Positions 28,486-36,765 of a stretch of DNA of 64,000 nt are shown piece by piece; position 1 is the first letter of the stretch; every line of letters starts with the position of its first letter. This DNA comes from Sphingomonas endolithica. GTDB lineage: Bacteria > Pseudomonadota > Alphaproteobacteria > Sphingomonadales > Sphingomonadaceae. The position numbers and the translations under genes were made by a program. The stretch lies in assembly GCF_025231525.1 (NCBI RefSeq), contig NZ_CP103057.1:124001-188000 (forward strand), in the 5' to 3' direction. The notes below the pieces were generated by a model. It worked only from the letters and a program-made list of their open reading frames with translations. It was not told the origin of the DNA and did not search any database.

Positions 28486-29037
28486 GTGAACAAGTATCTG
28501 TTAGCGTCCGTTTGCCTTGGCCTGATGGCCGCGCCGCATGCGATTGCGAAGAAGGCCCCGGAATTGTCGCCATTGGCGTTGCAGCAGCTGCAGGCACGTG
28601 ATCTGGAAACGACCAAGGAGCAGGCCTTTGGTGCCGTGATGTCGGTACTGCAGGATTCCGGTTACCGCATCCAGGCAGCGGACAAGGATACCGGCCTGAT
28701 CACGGGCGTCGCCTCCACCAAGGGCAAGCTGACCTACAATCTGTTCACCGGCTTTGGTAAATCGAAGAAGTCGCCGATCGTGTCTGCCTTCATCGAACAG
28801 CGCACGCCCAAGCTGGCCCGCGTTCGCCTGAGCTTCGTGATGGGCAAGGTCAGCTCCAACGCCTATGGCGCAGGCGTACAGGACGAAGAGCCGATCCTTG
28901 ATCCGGCGGTGTATCAAAAGGCGTTCGAACAGATCAATCAAACGCTGTTCATCCGCGCCGGCATGGATGCCCCGGCAGCAACTGCCGCCTCCGCCCAGGC
29001 GCCGATCGCCACCACCGCCGGTACGGTCAAACCCTGA
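28486..29037 (+). CDS. Secreted protein of unknown function
   Basis: A 183-residue exported protein with a signal peptide (MNKYLLASVCLGLMAAPHA). The mature region LSPLALQQLQARDLETTKEQ, followed by SVLQDSGYRIQAADKDTGLI, resembles a widespread uncharacterised family of lipoprotein-like proteins that track a single compact domain. The C-terminus is Ala/Thr-rich. It lies 18 nt after the OmlA-like gene. No enzymatic motif is visible. Confidence 0.72.
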   Translation: MNKYLLASVCLGLMAAPHAIAKKAPELSPLALQQLQARDLETTKEQAFGAVMSVLQDSGYRIQAADKDTGLITGVASTKGKLTYNLFTGFGKSKKSPIVSAFIEQRTPKLARVRLSFVMGKVSSNAYGAGVQDEEPILDPAVYQKAFEQINQTLFIRAGMDAPAATAASAQAPIATTAGTVKP

Positions 29038-29088
29038 CTGAGTGGACGCGGCCGGCCACTTACACCGTAGGTGCGGCCAAGCTCTCTA

Positions 29089-29359
29089 CCGTCACCCCGG
29101 ACTTGTTCGGCGGTTGTACCCTTCGAACAAGTAACTCGCCGTCATCCCCGCGTAGGCGGGGATCCATATACTCGAACGTCTGCATTTCAGCCGCTAAGCC
29201 TGCCACTATGGATCCCCGCCTTCGCGGGGATGACGATCCATGTCTCAAAGGGATAGTTGCCGAATTGTTCCGCGGGCCGCCAGGCGGCTTGCGACTAGGA
29301 TAGTGCCTTGAGCGTAAGGCTTGCGGTAGGGCGGACCCCGGAACAAGTCCGGGGTAACG
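29089..29359. repeat. Palindromic repeat R1, split by a 155-bp insertion
   Basis: The left arm is CGTCACCCCGGACTTGTT and the right arm, 29331-29358, is CCCCGGAACAAGTCCGGGGT. The centre (29270-29330) matches that of the R1 copy at 14028. The left arm is broken immediately after ACTTGTT by the element at 29108-29262, and resumes with AATTGTTCCG. The gap from 29038 to 29370 holds no gene. Confidence 0.8.
29108..29262. mobile_element. 155-bp MITE-like element, copy A
   Basis: The element begins CGGCGGTTGTACC, ends GGATAGTTGCCG, and carries an internal palindrome (R2) at 29140-29235: CGTCATCCCCGCG on the left and CGCGGGGATGACG on the right. It is flanked by ACTTGTT (29101-29107) and AATTGTT (29263-29269), a 7-bp duplication with one mismatch. 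Copy B at 36529 is the same length with about 8 differences. It has no coding capacity, so it would need a transposase in trans. Confidence 0.7.
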
Positions 29360-29370
29360 GCAAGCGCTCC

Positions 29371-29556
29371 TTACTGGTCGTTGCCTTCCTGGTTCTTGAC
29401 CACGCCACCGGCGCCGCCTTCGCCGCCTACGCCCTCCAGCTCGTCGGGTGGGCCGCCTTCGCCGCGCTCCACCGCGTCCTTGCGGGCTTCTACCATCTGC
29501 TCGAGATCGCTGCGGCCATCTTCATCGGCGCCGTTCGGGGTCGTCTGGTCGATCAT
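29371..29556 (-). CDS. Small acidic hypothetical protein
   Basis: A 61-residue, Gly/Glu/Asp-rich soluble protein starting MIDQTTPNGADEDGRSDLEQ. An AAGGAAC ribosome site precedes the ATG at 29556. The frame is open to 29853, but that part overlaps another small gene and is a shadow. It has no cysteine and no membrane segment. It follows the proline-rich gene (29580-29753) by 23 nt and is probably cotranscribed with it. Function unknown. Confidence 0.65.
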   Translation of the reverse strand: MIDQTTPNGADEDGRSDLEQMVEARKDAVERGEGGPPDELEGVGGEGGAGGVVKNQEGNDQ

Positions 29557-29579
29557 GGGTCGTTCCTTGAATAGTCGGG

Positions 29580-29753
29580 TCAGGAAAAGGCAGTGCCGCC
29601 GACCGGCTGGCCGGGTGCGATATCGGGCGTGGTGGCCGGCGACGGATCGGGAATGTCGATGTCCGGCTGCGTCGGCGGCAGCTCGGATGGCGCGGGGTCC
29701 GGCTGGGCGGGCTGGCTCGGCTGCGGGGGAAGCTCGGTGGGCGTGCTGGCCAT
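29580..29753 (-). CDS. Small proline-rich hypothetical protein
   Basis: A 57-residue frame starting MASTPTELPPQPSQPAQPDP and ending GQPVGGTAFS. It is about one third proline with many Ser, Thr and Asp, so it is probably disordered. A strong AAGGAG site lies 7 nt before the ATG, which supports real translation. It precedes the small acidic gene on the same strand. Function unknown. Confidence 0.6.
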   Translation of the reverse strand: MASTPTELPPQPSQPAQPDPAPSELPPTQPDIDIPDPSPATTPDIAPGQPVGGTAFS

Positions 29754-29859
29754 GATCATTCTCCTTGTCTGCCTGTTCCAACGCGCGAGGGCGGGGGCGG
29801 TTGCCGGGCTTGTGCCGGGGCCGTCCCGCTATGCCATGATGCGGCATGCGCAACTTGGC

Positions 29860-29887
29860 TTGCCCCGACCATGATGATTGGTATAGA
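29860..29887 (+). promoter_or_regulatory. Candidate promoter of tRNA-Leu
   Basis: TTGCCC (29860-29865) and TATAGA (29882-29887) are spaced 16 nt, with the mature tRNA beginning 27 nt downstream of the -10. The match is reasonable for a housekeeping promoter in this group but is only by eye. Confidence 0.4.
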
Positions 29888-29913
29888 CGCCGCCGACCTG
29901 CGGTGTCCTAAGT

Positions 29914-29998
29914 GCGGGCGTGGCGGAACTGGTAGACGCGCTTGGTTTAGGTCCAAGTATCGCAAGATGTGGGGGTTCGAGTCCCTTCGCCCGCACCA
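29914..29998 (+). tRNA. tRNA-Leu (anticodon TAG)
   Basis: A class II tRNA of 85 nt with CCA encoded. The acceptor GCGGGCG (29914-29920) pairs with CGCCCGC (29988-29994). The anticodon stem CTTGG/CCAAG encloses TTTAGGT, so the anticodon is TAG (CUN codons). A variable arm follows (TATCGCAAGATGTG) and the T loop is TTCGAGT. Confidence 0.95.
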
Positions 29999-30061
29999 GT
30001 CCTTCGCGCGATAGCGCGGAGGGAGCCGCAACAAGAAATTCCTGAAAAGGCGTGAGTTGAA

Positions 30062-31765
30062 ATGCAGACTGTCGAGACGTTGAACGAAGGCCTGAAGCGC
30101 GCTTACACGCTGAAGATCACCGCCAAGGATATCGACTCGAAGGTCGATGCCGAGCTGAAGCGCGTCGCGCCGCAAGTGCGCATGCCCGGCTTCCGCCCCG
30201 GCAAGGTGCCGGCGAACCTGGTGCGCAAGATGCACGGCGAATCGCTGATGCAGGATGCTCTCAACAGCTCGATCCAGGAAGGCGTGCAGCAGCTCATCGC
30301 CGAGCAGCGCATCCGTCCTGCGATGCAGCCGTCGGTCAGCCTGGGCGATTATGCGCCGGGCGAGGACGCGGACGTCACGGTCGAGCTGGAAGTGCTCCCC
30401 GACGTGCCGACCCCGGCGATCGAAGGCCTGACGCTGGAGCGCCTGACGGTGCCGGCGGACGAGGCCGCGGTGAACGCGCAGCTGCAGAAGTTCGCCGAAC
30501 AGCAGAAGCGCTTCGAGGATGCGCCTGAGGGCCATGCGGCGGCGGCCGGCGATCTGGTCGAGATGGATTTCGTCGGCAAGGTGAACGATGTCGCCTTCGA
30601 TGGCGGCACTGGCGAGGACATGTCGGTCGAAATCGGCACGGGTCGTCTCATCCCGGGCTTCGAGGATCAGCTGGTTGGCGTGAAGGCCGGTGACGAGACG
30701 CAGATCGAAGTGACGTTCCCGGCCGATTACCAGGTCAAGGAACTGGCCGGCCAGCCCGCCACGTTCGACCTCAAGATCAAGGCCGTGAAGGTCGCCGGCG
30801 AGACGGCGATCGACGACACGCTTGCCACGTCGCTCGGGCTCGAGAGCCTGGAGCAGCTGTCGGGTCTTCTGAAGGGCCAGATCGAGCAGGAGCTGAACGG
30901 TCTCACGCGTACTTATATGAAGCGCAAGCTGCTCGATCAGCTGGCTGAGGGTCATGATTTCCCCGTGCCGCCGTCGATGGTCGAGGCCGAATTCAGCCAG
31001 ATCTGGTCGCAGCTCGAGCATGAAGCCAGCCACGAGGAAGATCCCGCCGGCGCGCTCGCCGAGATGGAATCCGAGCGCGACGATTATCGCAAGATCGCCG
31101 AGCGTCGCGTGCGCCTGGGGCTGCTCCTGTCGGAAATCGGCCAGGCCAACGGCGTCGAGGTCTCCAACCAGGAAATGCAGCGCCTGATCGCGCAGGCCGC
31201 GCAGCAATATGGCCCGGAGGACCGCAAGCGCTTCATGGACTATGTCCAGCAGGAGCCAATGGCCGCCGCCCAGCTGCGTGCGCCGCTCTACGAGGACAAG
31301 GTCGTCGACTTCCTGTTCGGCAAGGCCGAGATCAGCGATCGAGAAGTGACTCGCGAAGAGCTGGAAGCGGCGATCGAGTCGGACGAGGGTTTCTCGACCG
31401 GTACGCACACGCACGATCACGACAACCACAAGCCAAAGGCGAAGAAGGCTAAGCAGGCCGATGTCGCCGAAGGTGACGCAGCCGCGGTCGACGCTGAAGC
31501 CAAGCCCAAGCCGGCCAAGAAGGCCGCTGCCAAGAAGCTGGAAGATGCCGATATCGAGCCGGCGGCACCGGGCGACGACCTCGTCCAGGCCGAGCCGGTG
31601 AAGAAGGCCGCGACCCGGAAGGCCAAGACGGCGGCACCTGTCGACGCGGCAACCGAGCTGACCACGTCGTCGCCGGTCGCAGCCGAGGCTGCCGAGGGCA
31701 CGCAAGCGGCCGACGCACCGGTGAAGAAGCCACGCGCCAAGAAGCCGGCGGCGGATCAGGCCTGA
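30062..31765 (+). CDS. tig: Trigger factor (Tig)
   Basis: Ribosome-associated chaperone and prolyl isomerase. Residues 1-110 are the ribosome-binding domain; the signature MPGFRPGKVPANLVRKMHGE is clear. Residues 160-245 are the FKBP-type domain (VEMDFVGKVNDVAFDGGTGE). The C-terminal chaperone arms run to about 440. A further 120 residues, Lys/Ala/Pro-rich with an HTHDHDNH stretch, extend the protein to 567, against about 430-450 in most bacteria. tig upstream of clpP and clpX is a common order; here a glycosyltransferase gene intervenes. Confidence 0.95.
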   Translation: MQTVETLNEGLKRAYTLKITAKDIDSKVDAELKRVAPQVRMPGFRPGKVPANLVRKMHGESLMQDALNSSIQEGVQQLIAEQRIRPAMQPSVSLGDYAPGEDADVTVELEVLPDVPTPAIEGLTLERLTVPADEAAVNAQLQKFAEQQKRFEDAPEGHAAAAGDLVEMDFVGKVNDVAFDGGTGEDMSVEIGTGRLIPGFEDQLVGVKAGDETQIEVTFPADYQVKELAGQPATFDLKIKAVKVAGETAIDDTLATSLGLESLEQLSGLLKGQIEQELNGLTRTYMKRKLLDQLAEGHDFPVPPSMVEAEFSQIWSQLEHEASHEEDPAGALAEMESERDDYRKIAERRVRLGLLLSEIGQANGVEVSNQEMQRLIAQAAQQYGPEDRKRFMDYVQQEPMAAAQLRAPLYEDKVVDFLFGKAEISDREVTREELEAAIESDEGFSTGTHTHDHDNHKPKAKKAKQADVAEGDAAAVDAEAKPKPAKKAAAKKLEDADIEPAAPGDDLVQAEPVKKAATRKAKTAAPVDAATELTTSSPVAAEAAEGTQAADAPVKKPRAKKPAADQA

Positions 31766-31773
31766 TCCCACAT

Positions 31774-31840
31774 CCGTTCGTGCTGAGCTTGTCGAAGCAC
31801 GTGCCCCGTGCACGCCCTTCGACGAGCTCAGGGGGAACGG
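31774..31840. repeat. Palindromic repeat, family R4
   Basis: CCGTTCGTGCTGAGCTTGTC and a right arm CGACGAGCTCAGGGGGAACG are inverted repeats with a 20-nt centre. The same family lies inside ccmF at 63783. Here it follows the tig stop by 9 nt. Confidence 0.8.
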
Positions 31841-31874
31841 ATGATGGTGGCACGGCAGAAAAGGGCGGCGGATA

Positions 31875-32813
31875 GTGTCAAATCCCACCATCGCCGTCCT
31901 GCTCCCGTGCTATAACGAGGAAGCCGCCATCGCGCAGACGGTGGCGGCGTTCCGCGCCGCGCTGCCGGCCGCGCGCATCTACGTCTACGATAACAACTCC
32001 AGCGATCGCACGATCGAGGTCGCGCGCGGGGCGGGCGCCGCCGTCCGCATCGAGCGTATCCAGGGCAAGGGCGCGGTGGTGCGCCGCATGTTCGCCGATG
32101 TCGATGCCGACATCTACGTCATGGCCGATGGCGACGCGACCTACGATGCCTCGGCCGCGCCGGCGCTGATCGCGCGCATGCTGACAGAGCAGCTCGACAT
32201 GGTCGTCGGCTCGCGCGTCACGCAGGCAAGCGACGCCTATCGCCGCGGCCACCAGATCGGCAACAAGGCAATGACCGGCCTGCTCGCACGGCTGTTCGGG
32301 CGCAGCTTCACCGATATCTTCTCGGGCTACCGTGTCTTCTCGCGCCGCTTCGTCAAGAGCTTCCCCGTGCTCTCCGCCGGGTTCGAGATCGAGACCGAGA
32401 TCAGCGTCCACGCGCTCGAACTGAAGATGCCGGTCGGCGAGATTGAGACCGCCTATGTCGCGCGCCCCGAAGGATCGGTGTCCAAGCTCAGCACCTATTC
32501 CGACGGCTTCCGCATCCTGCGCACCATCGTCACGCTCTACCGCATCGAGCGGCCGCTGCTGTTCTTCGGTATCATCGCCGCGGTGCTCGCCGCGATCGCG
32601 GTGATCCTCGCTGTGCCGCTGGTCATGACGTATCTGCACACGCACCTCGTGCCGCGCTTCCCGACCGCGATCCTGGTCACGGGGCTCGGCATCCTTGCCG
32701 CGCTCAACCTGTTCGCCGGGCTGATCCTCGATACCGTGGTGCGTGGCCGGCGCGAGATGCGGCGGCTGGCCTATCTCGCCTATCCGGCGCCGGGCTCGGG
32801 CGACGGGGCTTGA
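31875..32813 (+). CDS. Glycosyltransferase family 2 membrane protein
   Basis: A 312-residue GT-A fold glycosyltransferase. The nucleotide-sugar domain shows VLLPCYNEEAAIAQTVAAF, YVYDNNSSDRT and the metal-binding MADGDATYD. Two membrane segments occupy about residues 226-252 and 265-288. This is the layout of dolichyl- or undecaprenyl-phosphate sugar transferases. The GTG start at 31875 follows a GGCGGCGGATA stretch. The lipid acceptor is inferred from architecture only. Confidence 0.87.
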   Translation: MSNPTIAVLLPCYNEEAAIAQTVAAFRAALPAARIYVYDNNSSDRTIEVARGAGAAVRIERIQGKGAVVRRMFADVDADIYVMADGDATYDASAAPALIARMLTEQLDMVVGSRVTQASDAYRRGHQIGNKAMTGLLARLFGRSFTDIFSGYRVFSRRFVKSFPVLSAGFEIETEISVHALELKMPVGEIETAYVARPEGSVSKLSTYSDGFRILRTIVTLYRIERPLLFFGIIAAVLAAIAVILAVPLVMTYLHTHLVPRFPTAILVTGLGILAALNLFAGLILDTVVRGRREMRRLAYLAYPAPGSGDGA

Positions 32814-32851
32814 ACTCGTTTCGCGCAGCGCCGATGTATTGGCTTCGCCGA

Positions 32852-32873
32852 CGCCGGTGCCGTTCCACCGGCG
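32852..32873. terminator. Hairpin between the glycosyltransferase gene and clpP
   Basis: CGCCGGTG-CCGTTC-CACCGGCG is a perfect 8-bp stem. It has no T-run, so it may be a weak terminator or a 5' leader hairpin of clpP. Confidence 0.3.
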
Positions 32874-32912
32874 CTCGACCAGGCATCTGGGGCATAAGGA
32901 CTGACGACTTTC

Positions 32913-33605
32913 ATGTATAATCCGTTCGAAACCGGCAATTTCGCTCCTCCGGGGTTCCGCACCGATCCGATCACCGGCGGCCTCGTGCCGATCGTGATCG
33001 AGCAGTCGAACCGCGGCGAGCGCAGCTTCGACATCTATTCGCGGCTGCTGCGTGAGCGCATCATCTTCATCACCGGCGGCGTCGAGGACCATATGGCCTC
33101 GGTCATCACCGCGCAGCTGCTCTTCCTGGAGTCCGAGAACCCCAAGAAGGACATCTTCATGTACATCAACTCGCCGGGCGGCGTCGTCACGGCGGGCATG
33201 GCGATCCATGACACGATGCAATATATCCGCCCGCGCGTCGGCACGGTGTGCATCGGCCAGGCCGCCTCGATGGGCAGCTTCCTGCTCGCCGCCGGCGAAC
33301 CCGGCATGCGCGTCGCGCTGACCAATTCGCGCATCATGATCCACCAGCCGTCGGGCGGGGCACAGGGCATGGCCAGCGACATCCAGATCCAGGCGCAGGA
33401 AATCCAGCGCATCAAGAACCGGATGAATGCGCTCTACGCCCAGTATACCGGCAAGCCGATCGAGGAGATCGAGCGCGCCATGGACCGCGACACCTTCCTC
33501 GAAGCGGAAGAGGCCAAGGCGTTCGGCCTGATCGACGAAGTGTTCGACAAGCGCCCCGCGGTGATCGACGAAACCGGTGGCACGCCGGTTCTGCCGGCTT
33601 CTTAA
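32913..33605 (+). CDS. clpP: ATP-dependent Clp protease proteolytic subunit (ClpP)
   Basis: Serine peptidase chamber of ClpXP, 230 residues. The catalytic Ser is in [14 protein letters not shown], the His in [17 protein letters not shown] and the Asp in [15 protein letters not shown]. An N-terminal extension of about 15 residues precedes the conserved [20 protein letters not shown]. clpX follows 87 nt later. Confidence 0.96.
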   Translation: MYNPFETGNFAPPGFRTDPITGGLVPIVIEQSNRGERSFDIYSRLLRERIIFITGGVEDHMASVITAQLLFLESENPKKDIFMYINSPGGVVTAGMAIHDTMQYIRPRVGTVCIGQAASMGSFLLAAGEPGMRVALTNSRIMIHQPSGGAQGMASDIQIQAQEIQRIKNRMNALYAQYTGKPIEEIERAMDRDTFLEAEEAKAFGLIDEVFDKRPAVIDETGGTPVLPAS

Positions 33606-33692
33606 GGCGTTATTGCTATTGTAGGATCGAAGGCGGGCGGCCTATCATGGCCGCCCGCACTAGCGCGCGTATCGGCGCGAAGGATGGATTGA

Positions 33693-34955
33693 ATGACGAA
33701 GTTGAGCGGCGGCGATTCGAAAAGCACCCTGTATTGCTCGTTCTGCGGCAAGTCGCAGCACGAGGTGCGCAAGCTGATCGCCGGCCCGACCGTGTTCATC
33801 TGCGATGAATGCGTCGAGCTGTGCAACGATATCATCCGCGAGGAAACCAAGTCCGCCTTGGTCTCCAAGAAGGATGGCGGCGTGCCCACCCCGCAGGAAA
33901 TCTGCGACGTGCTCGACGATTACGTGATCGGCCAGAAGCGCGCCAAGCGCGTGCTGTCGGTGGCGGTGCACAACCATTACAAGCGCCTCAACCACGGCCA
34001 GAAGGGTGCCGATGTCGAGCTCGCCAAGAGCAACATCCTGCTCGTCGGCCCGACCGGTTGCGGCAAGACGTTGCTGGCGCAGACGCTGGCGCGCATCCTC
34101 GACGTGCCGTTCACCATGGCCGATGCGACGACGCTGACCGAAGCGGGCTATGTCGGCGAGGATGTTGAGAACATCATCCTCAAGCTGCTCCAGGCCTCCG
34201 ACTACAACGTCGAACGGGCGCAGCGCGGCATCGTCTATATCGACGAGATCGACAAGATCAGCCGCAAGGCCGAGAACCCCTCGATCACGCGCGACGTGTC
34301 GGGCGAGGGCGTGCAGCAGGCGTTGCTCAAGCTGATGGAAGGCACCACCGCGAGCGTCCCGCCGCAGGGTGGGCGCAAGCATCCACAGCAGGAATTCCTG
34401 CAGGTCGACACGACGAACATCCTGTTCATCTGCGGCGGTGCCTTCTCGGGTCTCGAGAAGATCATCGGCGATCGTCTGCAGGGCAAGTCGATCGGCTTCG
34501 GCGCGTACGTTGCGTCGCCGGAAGAGCGTCGTACGGGTGAGACGCTCAAGTCGGTCGAGCCGGAGGATCTGCTCAAGTTCGGGCTGATCCCGGAATTCGT
34601 CGGCCGTCTGCCGGTCATCGCGACGCTGGAAGATCTCGACGTGCCGGCCTTGGTGACGATCCTGACCGAGCCGAAGAACGCGCTGGTCAAGCAGTATCAG
34701 AAGCTGTTCGATATGGAGGACGTGAAGCTCGGCTTTACCGACGACGCGCTGGTGACGGTGGCCAAGAAGGCGATCGATCGCAAGACCGGCGCCCGCGGCT
34801 TGCGCTCGATTCTGGAAAGCATCCTGCTCGACACGATGTTCGATCTGCCGGGCATGGATTCGGTCGACGAAGTGATGATCGACGGCGACGTGATCGAAGG
34901 CCGCAAGGAACCGATCCGCGTCTACGCCAAGAAGGAAAAGTCGGGCGCCGCCTGA
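33693..34955 (+). CDS. clpX: ATP-dependent Clp protease ATP-binding subunit (ClpX)
   Basis: AAA+ unfoldase of ClpXP, 420 residues. The N-terminal zinc finger uses four Cys ([13 protein letters not shown] and [10 protein letters not shown]). The Walker A motif is [17 protein letters not shown], and Walker B is [13 protein letters not shown]. The pore and sensor-2 regions ([18 protein letters not shown]) are intact. Confidence 0.97.
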   Translation: MTKLSGGDSKSTLYCSFCGKSQHEVRKLIAGPTVFICDECVELCNDIIREETKSALVSKKDGGVPTPQEICDVLDDYVIGQKRAKRVLSVAVHNHYKRLNHGQKGADVELAKSNILLVGPTGCGKTLLAQTLARILDVPFTMADATTLTEAGYVGEDVENIILKLLQASDYNVERAQRGIVYIDEIDKISRKAENPSITRDVSGEGVQQALLKLMEGTTASVPPQGGRKHPQQEFLQVDTTNILFICGGAFSGLEKIIGDRLQGKSIGFGAYVASPEERRTGETLKSVEPEDLLKFGLIPEFVGRLPVIATLEDLDVPALVTILTEPKNALVKQYQKLFDMEDVKLGFTDDALVTVAKKAIDRKTGARGLRSILESILLDTMFDLPGMDSVDEVMIDGDVIEGRKEPIRVYAKKEKSGAA

Positions 34956-35071
34956 TACCCGCGGACCCCGGCGAATACCGGGGTCCAGTCGGACTTGCTC
35001 ATGACAAGCTCTCGCTGTCGTTGTATCGGCCTACCGCGCTGGCAGCGTAAATTCGCCGATCGTTGGTTTGC

Positions 35072-35667
35072 ATGAGCGCGAATATTTCTGCCGTTCTTAC
35101 TGCCGGTTACAACGACCGCGACCACATCACTGCGATGCTTGCGCGCGCTTTCGCCGACGATCCGGCAATGTCTTTCATCTTTCCCGATGCAGCGTTACGG
35201 GCCAAGCGACTCCCGCGGTTGTTCCGGTTGATCTACGACGTCGACACTCTAGCCGGCATGCCATTGGTGACCGTCGGCGGCGAGGCCGCGACGTTGTGGC
35301 GCGGGCCGGGGCAGGCGCGCATCGGTGGATTGGCGATGCTACGTCAGGCGTTGCCGATGCTCGCTACCTTCGGCAGAGCGCTCCCCCGCGCGCTGGCGGT
35401 ATCAAGCGCAATCGAGGCGCATTTCCCCTTGGGAATTACTGGTATCTGCACATCGCCGGTTGCGAACCCGCCGCGCAGGGCAGGGGCTATGGCGCAGCTG
35501 CGATCCGGTCCGGCCTCGATCGTATTGCTGGCAGCGGCTTGCCGGCCTATCTGGAGACCGCGACCGAAAGCAATCTGGGCCTATACCGCGCGCTCGGCTT
35601 CCAGGTGAGTGCCGAGTGGATAGTGCCCGGCGGCGGGCCACGCTTCTGGTCGATGCGCCGGGGCTAA
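35072..35667 (+). CDS. GNAT-family N-acetyltransferase needing a -1 frameshift
   Basis: The N-terminal 120 residues (MSANISAVLTAGYNDRDHIT on) are in one frame and the acetyl-CoA-binding half is in the -1 frame (NYWYLHIAGCEPAAQGRGYG, then YLETATESNLGLYRALGF). The switch falls at 35422-35428, T-TTC-CCC in phase with the first frame, which is a canonical X-XXY-YYZ slippery heptamer. One extra C would also repair it. The joined product is 198 residues, a normal GNAT length. It could be a programmed frameshift, a fresh pseudogene, or a consensus error. Confidence 0.6.
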
Positions 35668-35712
35668 TCCGCTCGGTTTCCTCGGTCACGCGCTTCCAGC
35701 CCCCCGGGGCCT

Positions 35713-36054
35713 TCACCCTGCCGTCGCCAGCCGCTCAAGCCACGCCTTGGCCTGTTTCGGCTCCCCCACCGCGCTCGGGCTGGCCACGCCGCGCGATGCG
35801 ATGAACTCATCGTGCAGCGTGAACGGCGCAAGATCGAGCTGGTCGCGCATCTTGTTGATCGCCGCGGCCAGATCGCCCAGGTCATCGATCAGCGGCGCGA
35901 ACCTGGCGATACTCTGCTTGTCCGGCCGATGCCCGAACAACCCCCAGCGCCCGGCGGCACAGGTTTCGAGTGCAGCAGCGAGCGTGGCGAGATATTCCGC
36001 TTCGAGCTCCGCACGGCGCTGATCGGTTTGGGCAAGTCGGTCGGCTTTGGCCAT
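35713..36054 (-). CDS. Conserved hypothetical protein
   Basis: A 113-residue soluble, mainly helical protein starting MAKADRLAQTDQRRAELEAE. GAAGGA lies before the ATG at 36054. The frame is open further upstream into a repeat-rich region, which I treat as non-coding. I do not recognise the family. It is convergent with the acetyltransferase gene. Confidence 0.6.
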   Translation of the reverse strand: MAKADRLAQTDQRRAELEAEYLATLAAALETCAAGRWGLFGHRPDKQSIARFAPLIDDLGDLAAAINKMRDQLDLAPFTLHDEFIASRGVASPSAVGEPKQAKAWLERLATAG

Positions 36055-36186
36055 GGCAATATCCTTCCCAGTCCCCCTGCCACGATCCACCCCCGCCGCC
36101 GCGCATAATCGTACCGGCTGCCACCCAGCCTCTTCCGTTCCCCTGCGAAAGCAAGGGGCCAGGGGCCATAGGCCAGGCCATGACGC

Positions 36187-36254
36187 CGTTCGTGTCGAGC
36201 GAAGTCGAGACACCATCCCAGGCGAAGGTGTCTCGATTTCGCCCGACACGAACG
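36187..36254. repeat. Palindromic repeat, family R5
   Basis: CGTTCGTGTCGAGCGAAGTC then GAGACAC on the left is mirrored by GTGTCTCGATTTCGCCCGAC then ACGAACG on the right. A half copy lies at 14203. The 711-nt stretch from 36055 to 36765 consists mostly of such repeats and shows no gene. Confidence 0.75.
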
Positions 36255-36443
36255 GATGAGACGGATCGCTCCAATATCAGCGCTCGCGATCCTAGAGCTT
36301 GATAACTTCCTCCCCGTTCGTGCTGAGTAGAGACCGAGTAGCGCAAAGCGCGTATCGAGGGCTCGTATCGAAGCACCTTGAAGCGCGTCACGCCTGTCCT
36401 TCGCTACGCCTTCCGACGCGAGAACTCCTTCGCCAACTGAAAA

Positions 36444-36701
36444 CGTCACCCCGGACATGTTCCGGGGTCCACCGTCCCGCATCCTCAACGCTCTGCAGCC
36501 CCGCGGCACCGTGGACCCGGGAACACGTCGGCGGTTGTACCGCTCGACCAAGTAATTCGCCGTCATCCCCGCGTAGGCGGGGATCCATATACTCGAACGT
36601 CTGCATTTCAGCCGCTAAGCCCGCCACTATGGATCCCCGCCTTCGCGGGGATGACGAGCCTTGTCTGAAAGGGATAGTTGCCGAACAAGTCCGGGGTGAC
36701 G
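36444..36701. repeat. Palindromic repeat R1, split by a 155-bp insertion
   Basis: The left arm CGTCACCCCGGACATGTTCC (36444 on) is intact. The right arm GTGGACCCGGGAACACGT is interrupted at 36528 and resumes after the insertion as AACAAGTCCGGGGTGACGG. Confidence 0.8.
36529..36683. mobile_element. 155-bp MITE-like element, copy B
   Basis: Same length and ends as copy A (CGGCGGTTGTACC to GGATAGTTGCCG), with about 8 differences. It is flanked by AACACGT (36522-36528) and AACAAGT (36684-36690), a 7-bp duplication with one mismatch. It sits in the opposite R1 arm relative to copy A. Because R1 is a palindrome, the target is the same sequence read on the other strand. Confidence 0.7.
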
Positions 36702-36765
36702 GGTAGGGAAGCGATCTCATCGTCTCCGCTACGCCGCTCCCCACAAGCGATCACCTCACCCCAAA

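Noticed and set aside
29756..31891. 711-residue open frame antisense to tig
   Set aside because: Pure antisense shadow of a well-supported gene; composition is Leu/Arg/His-rich with no motif.
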